Of a stretch of 64,000 nt of DNA, positions 24,697-37,100 are shown piece after piece. The position numbers were made by a program, and so were the translations under genes. The DNA is taken from NCBI RefSeq assembly GCF_000189635.1, contig NW_002476315.1, positions 3,567 through 67,566 of the forward strand, read 5' to 3'. The notes below the pieces were generated by a model. That model saw only the letters and a list, made by a program, of their open reading frames with translations, made no database searches and was not told the DNA's origin. The number at the start of each line of letters is the position of its first letter. The first letter of the stretch is position 1. Source of the DNA: Tetrahymena thermophila SB210. Its lineage: Eukaryota > Ciliophora > Oligohymenophorea > Hymenostomatida > Tetrahymenidae.

Positions 24697-25197
24697 TCAT
24701 CCAAGTTTATTGAGCTTTTTATTAATTCTAGCAAGTTACTCTTGAATCTCTTTCTTAAAAATAACAAAATCATTAGACAATTAGCCATAACAATTTTGTA
24801 TTAATTGCTAATTTTCTAGTATCTTTAGCAATTTATTGTTATTTGCTTACCAATAATCTTGGGTTTATTTCTATTATTTGAGCATTTCTTCTTGCATTTT
24901 GAGATATTTATTATTATTTTCTTACTATTATTTTAGCATTTCTTCTTGCATTTTTAGATATTTATTATTATTTTCTTACTGTTATTTGAGCATTTCTTCT
25001 TGCATTTTGAGATATTTATTATTATTTTCTTACTATTATTTTAGCATTTCTCTATTCATTTGAATCAAATAATTTTCTAAAGAAGTAAATTTTTTCTCTT
25101 AGGTGTGATCACTATTAATATTTTCTAAACTTTGATTGATTTCATTACCTTTTTTCTATTTACAAATAATAAAAAGTTTTTATTTTTTACAAAGCAT
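24697..25197 (-). CDS. Small coiled-coil protein with 18-residue repeats
   Basis: A single exon from ATG at 25195-25197 to TGA at 24697-24699, 166 residues. The middle holds three full and one partial copy of MQEEMLKQQQENNNKYLK, a charged, Gln/Asn-rich unit predicted to form a long coiled coil. The first copy starts MNRE and the last drifts to MQEEMLKQQKQTQ. The C-terminal part (FKKEIQEQLARINKKL) is also helical. No family was recognised. The frame is chosen because it is the one with regular codons through the repeat; other frames over the same DNA are hydrophobic shadows. A GTAAGC within the frame could be a splice donor but need not be used. It lies between a convergent and a divergent neighbour. 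Confidence 0.6.
24880..25055 (-). repeat. 54-bp tandem repeat inside the coiled-coil gene
   Basis: About three and a third copies of a 54-bp unit differ at only a few positions, mostly silent or conservative (CTC/CTA; TAG/CAG, both glutamine). The period is a multiple of three, so copies add 18 residues each without shifting the frame. Confidence 0.85.
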
Positions 25198-25792
25198 CTT
25201 TTTTGAATGTTATTTAATTTTTTTAATTCTAAAAAATAATAATTAAAAAATCAATGAAGAAAGAATATAATGCAACAAATTCTTTGATAATAAAAATTTA
25301 AAAAATTTCTAGTAAAAATTCATAAATTTTTTACTACTTTTTTTTTGGGGAGTAAAACTTAAGATGATATCAAATATTTTACTCAAATTATAGTTAAATT
25401 ATTTAAGAATTTATATTTTTTTGTTTTAATGAAATAAATTTTGGTATTTTAGAAAAAATGTTTAAAAATATCATTTACAAATATAAATGATGTCATAAAC
25501 TTTACATTTAATTTTTTTATGTTGTGCTATTAAAGATATTCATGATAAAATTGACGAAAAATATTTGCTTAACTATCTATCTTTGAATGGATACAGAAAA
25601 TAAATCTCATGTTTACATTTTTATTTTCTTGTTGATTAAACTAAATAAAATCTTATGATTAGTTATTCAATAATCACAATTAATTGGGTACTATCTTCTT
25701 AAAATTGTTATTGATAAACAAATTAATTACAAATTTCACTAAAAGATTTATTCTAAAGATTTATTTATATATTAGAAAGTAAGTATTAAAGA
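25198..25792. other. Divergent intergenic, 595 bp
   Basis: Promoter region between the minus-strand coiled-coil gene and the plus-strand acylase-like gene. AT-rich with no specific site recognised. Confidence 0.5.
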
Positions 25793-28669
25793 ATGGGATT
25801 ATTTAAAAGATTAGGATAAATAATTTAGGTAACTATAGCTTTATTAGTAGTAGGCTTAGTATTGGCTACATATTTATGGATTCCTTCTTACTAAGGAAAG
25901 CTATATCATAGTAGAAATTATGGAGATATCAACATATATAGAGACGAATTTGCAATTCCTCATATTGTTTCAGAGAGTATCTAAAGCTCATTTTATGGAT
26001 TAGGTAAGAAATACAAATATTCAAAAATAACAATTTAAATTATGATTTGGTTAATAATAAATAATAGGACATGTTCATTGCTAAGATAGGTTGTGGAATA
26101 TGGATATGTATAGAAGAATAGCTAGCGGTAAAATGAGCGAACTCTTTGGTAATAGCACATTAGATACAGATATTATGATGAGAGAATTTGGATTTAGAAG
26201 AGCAGCTGAAAAAATGAGAGATAATTTGACTAAGGATATTTTAGAAACCATTCAAGCTTATGCAGATGGTGTTAATGATTGTGTTGATGCTATGAAAATT
26301 TTGCCTTTGGAATATTACATCACTGGAAATAAATTTGAAAAGTGGGATGTAGTAGATAGTTTGTCCTTTGTCAAGTTGCTTAATTTCTAACTTACTTCAG
26401 ATTGGAGTTATGAACTAATAAGAGAAAAGCTCATCAAAATATTTGGAAAAAAAGTAGTCAAATTAATGATGGTAAACAGATATCTCTTTGATAATACAAC
26501 AATTATGACTGACGAAGAATTAAAACTTATGGGTCTTTATTCTCCTTTTGATGTAATTAATATAAATATCATTTTTTATATTCTAATAAAAGAGAAATCT
26601 ACTTATCCTCTTTAGATAAATCCAATCAATTTATTTTAATTATTTTTTATTTGCTTAAATATTTATAGCCCAAGATAGACTTAGAGGAAGATTAAGATGC
26701 TGGAAGCTCATTATCAGTTGAAAAACTAGAATTGATTATGAAGACTGGAATTGTTTAATTTTTGAGTGAAAATAAAGGCTCAAATGGATGGGCTATCCAC
26801 GGAAATCACACAACAACAGGAAAACCCATTCTCGCTAATGATCCTCACTTGGATAACCAAATACCTGCAATTTGGGCTCAAGCAGTTTTACATTTTAAAA
26901 CAAAATATGGTAAAGAATAAACTGTTTCTGGAGGGTCAATGCCTGGTATTGGAGCTATTCTTAGTGGTTAGACTAACTATTTTGCATGGGGTATGACAAC
27001 TCTGTATACAGATTCAAGTGATTTGTATCAAGAAAAGTTAAATGATGAAGGAGATAAATATTTCCTAGATGATGAATGGCGTAAATTAAAGACTGTTAAG
27101 GAATAAATTAATATCAAAAGTGGTTAAGCCTATAATTTGACTGTAAAATTAACTCACAGAGGACCCATTCTCTAAAGGGATTCTATGAATGTTTCTTTTG
27201 CTTGGATAGGATATATTGACAATGATAAAACATGTGATGGTATTTTCAATTTCTACCATTTAGATAATTTTTAAGAATTGATAGATTCTCTTAATCTTAT
27301 TGATGGACCAACTTAAGCTCTATCATTTGCTACAGTAGATAATCATATTGGATTCTTCGGCATGGGAAAGCACCCAATTAGATCAAACCCATATCAAGGT
27401 GCTTTCATTCAAGATGGAACTAAATCAAAGAATGATTGGATTAGATTCAACACTGTTTAAGAACAACCTCGCTCATATGATCCTCCTAAAGGTAAATTTA
27501 AATTAAATTAAAGCTAAAAGAAAAATAGAATTTTTTAAATATTTTAGGATATGTTGTTACTGCAAACAATAAATTTGCATCTGATAATACTTTAAATAAT
27601 TTGTCTTTGTACGTAGCTTCTACAGCAAGAAGCAAAAGAATAACAGAAATAATTGAAGAATATATTAGAAACGGAACAAAAATATCTCCTGAGCATGTGA
27701 TGAATATGTAGAGAGACGTCAAGGATAGTTATGCACAAAAAATACACAGACATTATTTGAATATCTATCATAAAAATAAGAGAGAGTAATTTTGATTGAT
27801 TTTAAAATAGAATAAAAATTAAATTCAATGTTTTAATTAGTATTCTCACTCCTGACTAAATTTCTGAATGCGATAAAATGATGAAATTACTGGAAAAATG
27901 GGATTTCTATGCTGAAGAAAAATCAGTTGGAGCTTCAGTTTACTACGCAATCGACTATTTTTTAAGTAAAAAATTGCTACTTTCGTATTCAGAAGATATC
28001 CTAGTTAGATTAAAAGTTACAGTTCACTTCTTATTTGATCATTTTAGATTAAATTAGATTCAAAATTGGTCTGAAGGAAAAAATATAGACGAAGAATGGT
28101 GCAGAAATGCTAACTCTACTCTGAAAGGAAAAGATTGCATCTATAATTTTGTTGTATCTATAAATGAAGCCTATCTTTTCTTGAAGGTAATAAAAAAATT
28201 AATTCTAAAAATTTTTTAATTTATTGTTTGTTAAATTTGTTAAAAGGAAAAACTAGGAGAAAATATGAACAAATGGTATTATGGTGAGATTCACTAGCAT
28301 CATTTTATCCATATTCCCTTTTCGAAGACTCCTCTGAAATCTCTTTTTGAAAGATCATATCAATCTAAAGGATCAAAATACACAGTTCATGTTAGTGCTC
28401 TCGATTTCTAAAATGATTCTTGGAAAGGTATTTGGGGAGGTAATTACAAGATGATTGCTTCTTTAGATAAAAGCTAAGATAGTTACTATATACTAGATAC
28501 TGGTGTTTCTGGTAATCTTTTATCGTCTCACTATGACGATCAATAATAAATCTATAAACAAGGCAATTATCTAAAGTAAAATAGAAATCCTAAGACATAT
28601 TCTTCATTTAAAAAGTTTAGTCTGATCTCATCTAAACTTACAAAATAAAAATCTTAAAAAGATTTATGA
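25793..28669 (+). CDS. Penicillin-acylase-family Ntn hydrolase, membrane-anchored
   Basis: Six exons: 25793-26003, 26068-26552, 26669-27491, 27548-27785, 27841-28186, 28247-28669; 841 residues, the usual size for the family. The introns are 54-116 nt and every junction restores a conserved segment (GLGHVHCQDRLWNMDMYRR across intron 1). A hydrophobic helix at about residues 13-32 (TIALLVVGLVLATYLWI) anchors or exports it. The alpha-like part runs to about 269. Ser270 in GSNGWAIHG is the expected N-terminal nucleophile exposed by autocleavage after Gly269, followed by GKPILANDPHL. The C-terminal landmark TGVSGNLLSSHYDDQ is near 786-800. Family members hydrolyse amide bonds of penicillins, acyl-homoserine lactones or other N-acyl compounds; the substrate here is unknown. 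The active site probably faces a lumen or the outside. It is a mainly bacterial family, so ancient transfer is possible. Confidence 0.9.
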
Positions 28670-29688
28670 TAAATAAAAAACTAAAACACTTCTAACTTAA
28701 ACCTAATTAATTAATATTCTTGTATTTAATTTTTAATTATTTTTTTCATTAGTCTATTTATTTTTTAAGCTTTAACTAAAAATATCTTCTTAATTCTTAC
28801 AAATAAAATGGATATCTTTTCGTTTATTTTATTTGATATTTTAAAATTTTATTTTTATAATTTTCTTCAATTATTTTATCCAAACAATTTAATTTTAATC
28901 ATTCAAAAAAATATTTAAAATTAAAATCTTTTGTTTCTTAAATAATAAATATTTTAACTCTATCAAACAAACTAGATTTATAATATAAATCAAATATTTT
29001 TCATAAAAGAGTTAATCAATTATTATTTAAAAAAATTTGATAACTATCTCAAATATTATTTAAATAAAAATTGAATTAATTTAATTTAATAAAATTAAAA
29101 AAATATTGTAATTTTTCTGATAACTAATATTAATTACTATCACTGTAAATATCTACACTAATATCAGCTGATTTAAATAAAAAACAATTATCTTATTCAT
29201 TACTCAAAATCAAATTAATCTGTAAAAGATTTAAATTATTTTTCTTTATTCTATCTTAATAATTGTTTTAATGGTTTGATAATTTAAAAAAAAAATATAA
29301 AAGGTTCTCTCTCTTAAAAATGTAGTTTAAATTTTTTATATTATTTTTTATAAGGTAAGAAATACAAATCACTCAAAAATTAAACAAGCAAACAAACAAA
29401 CAAATAAACAAATAAACAGAAGTATAGTATTATTTATATTCTTCTAAAAATAAAATTAGATTAAAAAACAAGAAAATTTTATTGAAATGAAAATTTTTAA
29501 TTTATTACAAGTTATAAATTATATTTAAATACAGAAAAATTTGACTTTTAAGAAGGTAAAAGTTGAAAATTAAATGTAAATATTTAATAAATTCTGATTA
29601 AAATTTTATATTTTAGTAAAACATATTTTATTTATAAATTTAGATTTGAAATTATTATTCACAAATTAATGTAAATATATTGAAATAC
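28670..29688. other. Convergent intergenic, about 1 kb
   Basis: AT-rich, no gene seen. A CAAA/TAAA-type microsatellite run lies at 29384-29419. Confidence 0.55.
29384..29419. repeat. (CAAA/TAAA)n microsatellite
   Basis: Consecutive AAAC/AAAT tetranucleotides in a non-coding stretch. Confidence 0.8.
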
Positions 29689-31480
29689 TCAAAGTTTTTT
29701 TGAAGAGTTAACAAGTTGCTTTTGATTTACTTTTTAAACTTAGTAATTATCAAAATACATTTAAGTTCTGCTAAAGCTATTCTTTTTGCCACTTAAAGGG
29801 GAAGACTGTCTTGATTTCTTTATGTTAGTTTGTTAATATTATGACTCATGTTTTTTAATTTACTCTCCTATGTTATGCTATGATAAAGGAGCAAGCCACT
29901 ATTTTTTCTAATGGTCTTGTATAGATGCATCATGAGAAGCGGATCTATAATGATTTTGTCTTGGAGAATATAGCAATTTTAGATTTTGCTGGCTGTTGTC
30001 ATCTTAAAATAAAACTCCACTTGGAATTTTCTGCTTGTATTGCTTGTTTTTTAGAAGGCTTTAACCTGATTTTTGTTAAATTAATTCTTATTCTGAAGTT
30101 TAAGGTTTTTAAAAGGTTTTGGCTCCTTTTAAAGACAGCTTAGAATTTTATTTTCTGTTAGATTTTAAAGGCGAAGATAATCGAGAGCTCAAGTAACCTT
30201 TATTAATTTCTTAGCTTTCAGCTTGGCTAAATCTAGAGGTTAGTGTTGTCTTGAAATATTCTTAATTCTCGAAGTCTATTTTAATTTTTTTATGGAACTT
30301 TTTAATAGGCACAAAAGGAATGGTAATTTATTATTAATTGAGCAATTAAGCTTATTCTCTTCTCTGATTTTAAATGTTTTACAGAATCTAATTAGAATTA
30401 GAATGTACTTTTTCAACAAATCTCCAATAATTAGTCACGTACATAAACTTTTGTTAACTTTGTTTACTTCCATCAAAATTACTCTGTGAATATAAACTTG
30501 AGCTAGGAGTTTCTCTATTGCTAAGCTGTCTCTTTAGAGTGAATTTGTTCGATTTATCTAACTCAATCTTTTAAATTAAAGGAATTTTTAAACTAATTTG
30601 ATTAAATTATTAGCTGCTATCTCCTTTGTTTTCTTCATTTGCGAATTTAGAGAATTAGCTGTTTCCTATTTTTTTCTCCCTTCCTGAATCAGCTGAAATA
30701 GATCTTTTTCGCTCTCTTATACTCTGCTAATGAGCAAGAGCTTCTAGAGCATGCTCTTCCTTTAAGGTTTCTAGCTTGTCGAATTGTTTCTCAGGAGTTT
30801 AATCATCTGAATACTTTTTATTAATTTTCGTAAGAGAAGTTTCAATGACTTCATCTTAAAATTGAGAAATAGAAGAAGACTTTGGATCTGCATCTTCTTT
30901 GTTTAGTTGTATACTGTTTTGGTGTCTCAGTCCATTAAAATTCACATTAAATTAGCTATTTATATTTGATAATGTTGGGATACAAACTTCAGTTTATTGT
31001 TTATTTGACATTTAAGAATTTGAAAACGAAGAATTTGATTGATCTTCTTTCTCTTATGGCTTTAAATTATCTTTTATTTAATTAGAAGAGTTTATTTATT
31101 AATCTATTGGTGTTTGCTCTCCTTCTTTTTTAGCCACTGTTTTCGATTAACTCCTTTAAAACTAACTCAATGGCTTGCTTCCATCACTAATGAGCATCAT
31201 ACTTTTCAGATTTTTTTTGCCATTTTTCTATATTTTTAGTGATATTTAATAGCATGAATAATTAAAAATATAAATAAGTTGACATAAAACATTTGTAAAA
31301 AAATAATTTTATTTTATTTATTAAATTAATACCTTATCTTCTAAAGGAGACTAGATTCCATTTACTGTCTTCCAAGAAGGAGTATTTACAATAGAATTCT
31401 ATCTAGAATCATCTCTTCTTCTTGGGGTGTCTAATCCATGAGATTAGCCCCTTTAAGAAGGAGACTTTTCAATATTTAGT
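29689..31480 (-). CDS. Ser/Gln-rich protein of unknown function, 5' end unresolved
   Basis: Two exons are clear on the minus strand: 31333-31480 and 29689-31227, ending in TGA at 29689-29691. They join in phase 0 across a GTATTA...ATATAG intron. The first starts at an AG acceptor in phase 2 and has no in-frame ATG, with an in-frame TGA just upstream, so at least one more 5' exon exists. The protein is rich in Ser, Gln, Lys and Asn and looks mostly disordered, with Ser-Pro sites (NTPSWK, SSPLKSNRK, QSSPLSGKK) suggesting phosphorylation. A more ordered segment is FMYVTNYWRFVEKVH, with KKFHKKIKIDFENQEYF further on. No domain was recognised. A possible upstream exon is in the locus at 32220-32819: splicing from GTATGG near 32230 would keep phase, with an intron of about 750 nt. 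This is speculative. Confidence 0.6.
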
Positions 31481-32219
31481 CTAATTTATTCAAACAAAAT
31501 AATGAATACAATTTATCAGCCTAAAATTATTTTTAAACTTGTATTTGCGCTTTTAAATAGAAGAAAATAAATAGATTTATTTTATGTTAAAAAAACTTCA
31601 GTATTATTATTAGAACCAAAAAAAAAAGTTTATATTACTGACAACTATTAATAGAACTTCAGTAATTTATTTAGTTATTATTTAAATAATCAATTTTTAA
31701 TTTGGTAAATTAAAAATAACCAGTGATTTTTAAAAAAACTTGATTATTGATGTTATTTTAAAACCTTCTTCTATAATAAAATTTATTAGTATCAATCACT
31801 CACTCTATTTAAATTAAAGTGGTTCTAAAAACCTTTTTTTGATGCACTGATTTAAAAAATCTATAAAAGTTTGTAAAAATCTAATAAAGAAGTTTGAAAA
31901 CTTCTAAAAACATAAAGTAAATCTCATTTAAATTTATAAAAACTATTTTTAGGTTTAAAAAGTTTTAGTGAGATTAAAATATTTTTTTGTAAATTACAAT
32001 TGACTAACTAAATTTGCCAATTTATTCGAAAAAAGATCTATTCTAATCTAGTTTTTTATATTTAGAGGTATGAATTGATATTAATTAGATAAATTTGTAA
32101 TTTTTTAAAAAATTATCTTATGTGAATATATTTTAAACAGGTCTAAATTTTGAACTCACTTATTTAGATAGAATCATCTAAATTTTTCATATTACTCAAA
32201 AGAGTTTGAGCAAAAAAGC
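31481..32219. other. AT-rich gap, possible intron or intergenic
   Basis: Low-complexity AT-rich sequence. It may be a long intron of the minus-strand gene to its left or a plain intergenic spacer. A short minus-strand frame near 31840-31920 starting MRFTL could supply a phase-compatible first exon but would need an atypical GTTTTT donor. Confidence 0.4.
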
Positions 32220-32819
32220 TCATTGAATTCCATACAAAATTTAATACTGAGGAAGTTTGTTTATTATAAAAGTATTTATGTATGTATTTCGCTTGTAAAT
32301 ATCTTATTTATATATTTTCTCCAAAAAAAGTCTTACTCGTTCAAATTGACATTTATGTTAAACTGAGATCCTCGATGCTTATTCAAAATTCTTGCTAAAT
32401 TATTATTTTTTAATATAATTAATAACAGTTTGTTTTCTAAATAAATTACTTCTTTTCATCTTTGCTGTAAACCTTACTGACTTGAGGAAGGTTCCTGTGC
32501 TCATAGTTTATTTTTGGCATTAAGATGAAAAATTCATCTCTTCTTTTAGCTGCTATTCTATTTTTACATGCTATGAAATAGTCGAAATAGGGCACAATGC
32601 ATCAACTTTTTAAACATAACTTGACTTATACAGGCCTTTACCACAGTCTGCGTAGCTTTTTCTTCTAAAAATTTATCTTTTTGCTCTTTTCAAGTCTTGC
32701 TATTCTACTTATCCATACATTTTAGATTATTCAGTATTCTAAGTAGTTTGTAGGGATTGGCGACGATTAACATATAGTTTTCCGCATTTATCTTCATTGA
32801 GAACCTTTGCAAAATACAT
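32220..32819 (-). CDS. Hypothetical basic protein, possible fragment of a larger gene
   Basis: An open frame from ATG at 32817-32819 to TGA at 32220-32222, 199 residues, with balanced codon use over the first two thirds (MYFAKVLNEDKCGKLYVNRR, and later KSYADCGKGLYKSSYVQKVD and GTFLKSVRFTAKMKR). It is basic and Gln/Lys-rich; no family recognised. A GTAATT donor near 32445 with a TTTAG acceptor could replace the last 60 or so residues by another C-terminus ending at 32174-32176. A second frame, one base off, is open upstream (32690-33103) and overlaps it by 130 bp; its N-terminal half also looks coding. Either the two are one gene with a frameshift or missed intron, or one frame is spurious. 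Confidence 0.45.
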
Positions 32820-33103
32820 AGCTATTTAGCAGTAAAAATAATTTGTTTGATGAAGCTTTTAATTCTGCTAAAATCCTATTTATCCTATTATGATTCTACT
32901 TACTTTTTTGGTAATTAATATTTATTTTCTCTTAATGTGTTTGCTCCTTCTATATTTTCTTTAGAGTTTTTGTATTCACAAATAAATTAAAGTTGTTATA
33001 TTTAGATAAATATTAATTGGATTACAATTAATCTATCAATTAATTAATTTATAATTATATTCTTGTTGCGCTCCAAACACTTAGTTTCTAAAATTATATC
33101 CAT
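32690..33103 (-). other. Overlapping open frame upstream of the 199-residue frame
   Basis: It is open from ATG at 33101-33103 to TGA at 32690-32692, 137 residues. The segment around residues 45-85 (KNSKENIEGANTLRENKY, then KKQVESQQDKQDFSRIK) looks like genuine ciliate protein; the part beyond about residue 90 looks less so. A GTAAGT...TTTTAG 36-nt intron is possible near 32895-32930 but keeps the same frame. It probably supplies the N-terminus of the gene continued in the other frame. Confidence 0.35.
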
Positions 33104-34176
33104 TCTAATTAAACTAATATCATTACTTACATTAAACAAAAAGAACCTTATATAATTGAAAACTCTTCAAAACCTCAAAGATTTTAAGTATTTGTTCCTA
33201 TCATTACATCAGAGCTATTCATTATTTTAAATGAAAAGTAATCCATCCATAAAATGTAAAATTGTTATTTTCTATTTTCATAAAAGTGGCTGTAATTTAT
33301 CATTTATTTTAATATTATCCTTTGTTAAAATTATAATTTCTTTCTTACTATAAAGTGTATACAATATAAATAATACGGGTTTAAAATCTTGAATATACTC
33401 TTAATATAAATCAAAATTTACTCAGCTCAGTCATCTTGTAAGTTAATTTTTGTTAGTAAATAAATGATTAAAACTTAAGAAGTATAATAAATAAATAAAT
33501 TAATTAGCGCAAATAAATATTTGTAAAGATCTTAACTTAGATTACATAATATATCTTATCTATCTATCAACCACATATTTTTAATCAAGTTAATTTTATG
33601 TTTAAAATAAATTAAGTATTTATTACAGTTAAATAAATTTTATTTGATCAATTATGATTTAAGTAAGGAATTTATTTATTTATTATACTATTTTGATATT
33701 TCAAAATGAAACTCTCAAAAATTAATTTTCTATTCATTTTATAAAATTTAATAAAAGTTACACTTTTTTATAATTAATTATGGTACTCAATTATACTAAA
33801 AATCAAAAAAGAAATTTTCATATTTATTTTTTATAAGTCCTTTTATTAACTTATAACAAAATAATATACAAATATATAAAAACAAGAATAAAATCTATCT
33901 CTATTTTAGGAATAAATAATCCTATTTCAAAATAGAGTTAAATGCCTTTTTAATTTTGGATAGGCAATCTATCTATACATACTAATGAATATTTATTTAA
34001 TTAAAAGAAATTTAGACAAATTTTTAGCTTAAAAAAAAATTAGATTAAATTTTGAAAATGTATCTATATTTAGGTTAAAAAAAAAAATTTTCAAAATTTT
34101 ATATAATAAAAAATATCATATTCAATTATTCAAATATTTAATATTTGTTTATTTTTTTTATGACACTTGTTTATCA
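33104..34176. other. Intergenic, about 1.1 kb, with LRR-type 3' flank at its right end
   Basis: AT-rich and without a supported gene. The right end (about 33880-34176), read on the minus strand, resembles the shared 3' flank found after gene D and at the left window edge, continuing the family's duplicated flank. Confidence 0.55.
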
Positions 34177-37100
34177 TCAGAAATATACTTAGAAGACAAC
34201 TAATCTTTTTGATTTAAGACACTCGCTTTTTGCCTTGAATTTTTATTATAGATTCATTTAGTTATCACTTTTATTATAAATTTGTGTAAAGTTTAAATAA
34301 ATATTATAATAAAAAACAAATCAAATAAAATCAAACAAATAAATTCAAAGTGTTTTTTTGTTTTGTTTTATTCATTTTAATAATTAAAACAATCCAAAAC
34401 CAATAAACTGCTATTACCAAAGATTAAGTATCAAATATGAGAGATTAATACAATTTGCTAAAGCAGAACCTAAGCCTAAAGCACCTTCTTCATCAATTTA
34501 ATTGTCACTTTTTAAATATTGAAGAAAAAAAAATATTTAAAAAGTTAATTAGAAGGAAAAAATGAAGAAAAAATATGAAATAATAACATTAATTAATAGT
34601 AAAAGTAAAATTTAAAAATAAAATGATGAGTTAAATTAACAAAAAAAGAACAAAAAAAAAGCAAGCACAATAGAAAGAAAAACTAAAAAGAACTTTTTTC
34701 TTTTAAATTAGTTTTTATAATTAAAAATATCACAATCCAAAACCAATAAACTGCTATTACTCAAGGCTAAGTGTCAAATATGAGAGATTAATGCAATTTG
34801 CAAAAGCAGAACCTAAACCTGATGCACCTTTAGCACCAATTTAATTGGAACTTTTTAAATATTGAAAAAAAAATATTTAATTAAATAGTGAATTAGAAGG
34901 AAAAAATGAAGAAAAAATATGAAAAAATAAGATTAATTAATTAATAATTAAAGCAAAAGTTGAAAATAAAATGATGAGTTAAATTAACAAAGAAAGAAGA
35001 AAAAAAAGCAAGAATCACAATAAAAAGAAAAAGAATAAAAAAGAGCTTAATTGTTTTAAATTAGTTTTTATAGTTAAAAATAGCACAACCCAAAACAATA
35101 AACTTCTATTACCTAAGTTTAAGTGTCAAATTTGAGAGATTAGTGTAATTTGCTAAAGCAGAACCTAAATCTGATGCACATTTATCATCAATTTAATTGC
35201 CACTTTTTAAATATTGAACAAAAAATAAATAATTAAATAGTTAATTAGAAGGAAAAAATGAAGAAAAAATATAAATGATAAAATTAATAAAAAAATCAAA
35301 AGTTGAAAAAAAATTGATGAGTTAAATTAACAAAGAAGGTAGAAAAAAAAGCAAGTAAGCACAATAAAAAGAAAAAGAAAAAAGAGCTTTATTGTTTTAA
35401 ATTACTTTTTATTGTTAAAATTATGACAATCCAAAACCAATAAACTGCTATTACTCTAGGTTAAGTGTCAAATTTGAGAGATTAATGCAATTTGCTGAAC
35501 CAGAACGTAAACCTAATGCACTTTTACTACCAATTTGATTGTAACTTTTTAAATATTGAAGAAAAAATAAATTATTAAATAGTTAATTAGAAGGAAAAAA
35601 TGAAGAAAAAATATGAAATAATAAATAAGATTACTTAATTAAGAATAAAACAAAAGTTGAAAATAAAATGGTGAGTTAAATTAGCAAAGAAAGAAGAAAA
35701 AAAAGCAAGCATAATAAAAAGAAAACAAACAAAAAAGGCTTAATTATTTTAAATTAGCTATTATATTTAAAAATATCACAATCAAAAACAAATAAACTGC
35801 TATTACTTAAGATTAAGTGTCAAATTTGTTAGATTAATGCAATTTGCTATACCATAACCTAAATCTTATCCACCTTAATCACCAATTGTATTGACACTTT
35901 TTAAATATTGAAGAAAAAATAAATAATTAAATTGTAAATTAGAAGGAAAAAATGAAGAAATAATATGAAATAATAAAATTAATTAATTAATAAAAAAAGC
36001 AAAAGCTGAAAATAAAATGTTGTGTTAAATTAGCAAAGAAAGAAGAAAAAAAAGTAAGCAAGCTCAATAAAAAGAAAAAAAAGCTTTATTTGTTTTAAAT
36101 TAGTTTTTATAATTAAAAGTATCACAATCCAAAATAAATAAACTGTTTTTACAAAAGGTAAAGTGTCAAATTTGAGAGGTTAATGCAATTTGCTATACCA
36201 TAACCTAAGCCTGATGCCCCTTCATCACCAATTCTATTGAAACTTTTTAAATATTGAAGATGAAATATATAATTAAATAGTTAATTAGAAGGAAAAAATG
36301 AAGAAAAAATATTAATTAATAAGATTAATAAATTAATAATAAAAGCAAAAGTTTAAAATAAAATGATGAGTTAAATTAGCTAAAAAAGGAGAATAAAAAG
36401 CAATCAAGTACAATAATAAAAAAAAAGAGCTTTATTGTTTTAAATTACTTTTTAAAATTAAAATTATGACAATCCAAAACCAATAAATTGCTAATACTCA
36501 AGATCAAGTGTCAAATTTATGAGATTAATGCAATTTGCTATACCAGAACCTAAGCCTGATGCACCTTCATCACCAATTCTATTTTCACTTTTTAAATATT
36601 GAAGAAAAAATATATAATTAAATAGTTAATTGGAAGGAAAAAATGAAGAAAAAATACGAAATAATAATTATTATTATTAATACTTGACACAGAAAAATAT
36701 AAGCTAAGCAAAAAAATTTTTTTATATATTTTTAATAGATTATTAATAAATTAATTAAAACTGAGTTTTACTTTTTTTGGGGGGGGGGGGGGAATTTTTT
36801 TTTTAATAAAGAATCTAAGAAATAATAAGATTAATTAATTAATAGTAAAAGAAAAATTTAAAAATATAATGATGAGTTAAATTAACAAAGAAAGAACAAA
36901 AAAAAGCGAGCACAATAAAAAGAAAAAGAAAAAAGCTTAATTGTTTTAAATTAGTTTTTATAATTAAAATTATGACAATCTAAAACCAATAAACTGCTAT
37001 TACTCAAGGCTAAGTGTCAAATTTAAGAGATTAATGCAATTTGCTAAACCAGAGCCTAAACCTGATGCACCTTCATCACCAATTCTTTTGTCACTTTTTA

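Noticed and set aside
24474-24788. Minus-strand frame overlapping the 3' end of the coiled-coil gene
   Set aside because: It is in another frame from the repeat-bearing gene, is Leu/Ile/Lys-rich without motifs and mostly covers 3' flank.
24878-25063. Plus-strand hydrophobic repeat protein
   Set aside because: It is the opposite-strand shadow of the 54-bp coiled-coil repeat.
29925-30489. Plus-strand frames
   Set aside because: They are shadows of the long minus-strand Ser/Gln-rich exon.
36779-36792. G-run as a telomere or chromosome end
   Set aside because: Telomere repeats would alternate GGGG with TT; this is an uninterrupted G homopolymer inside an intron.
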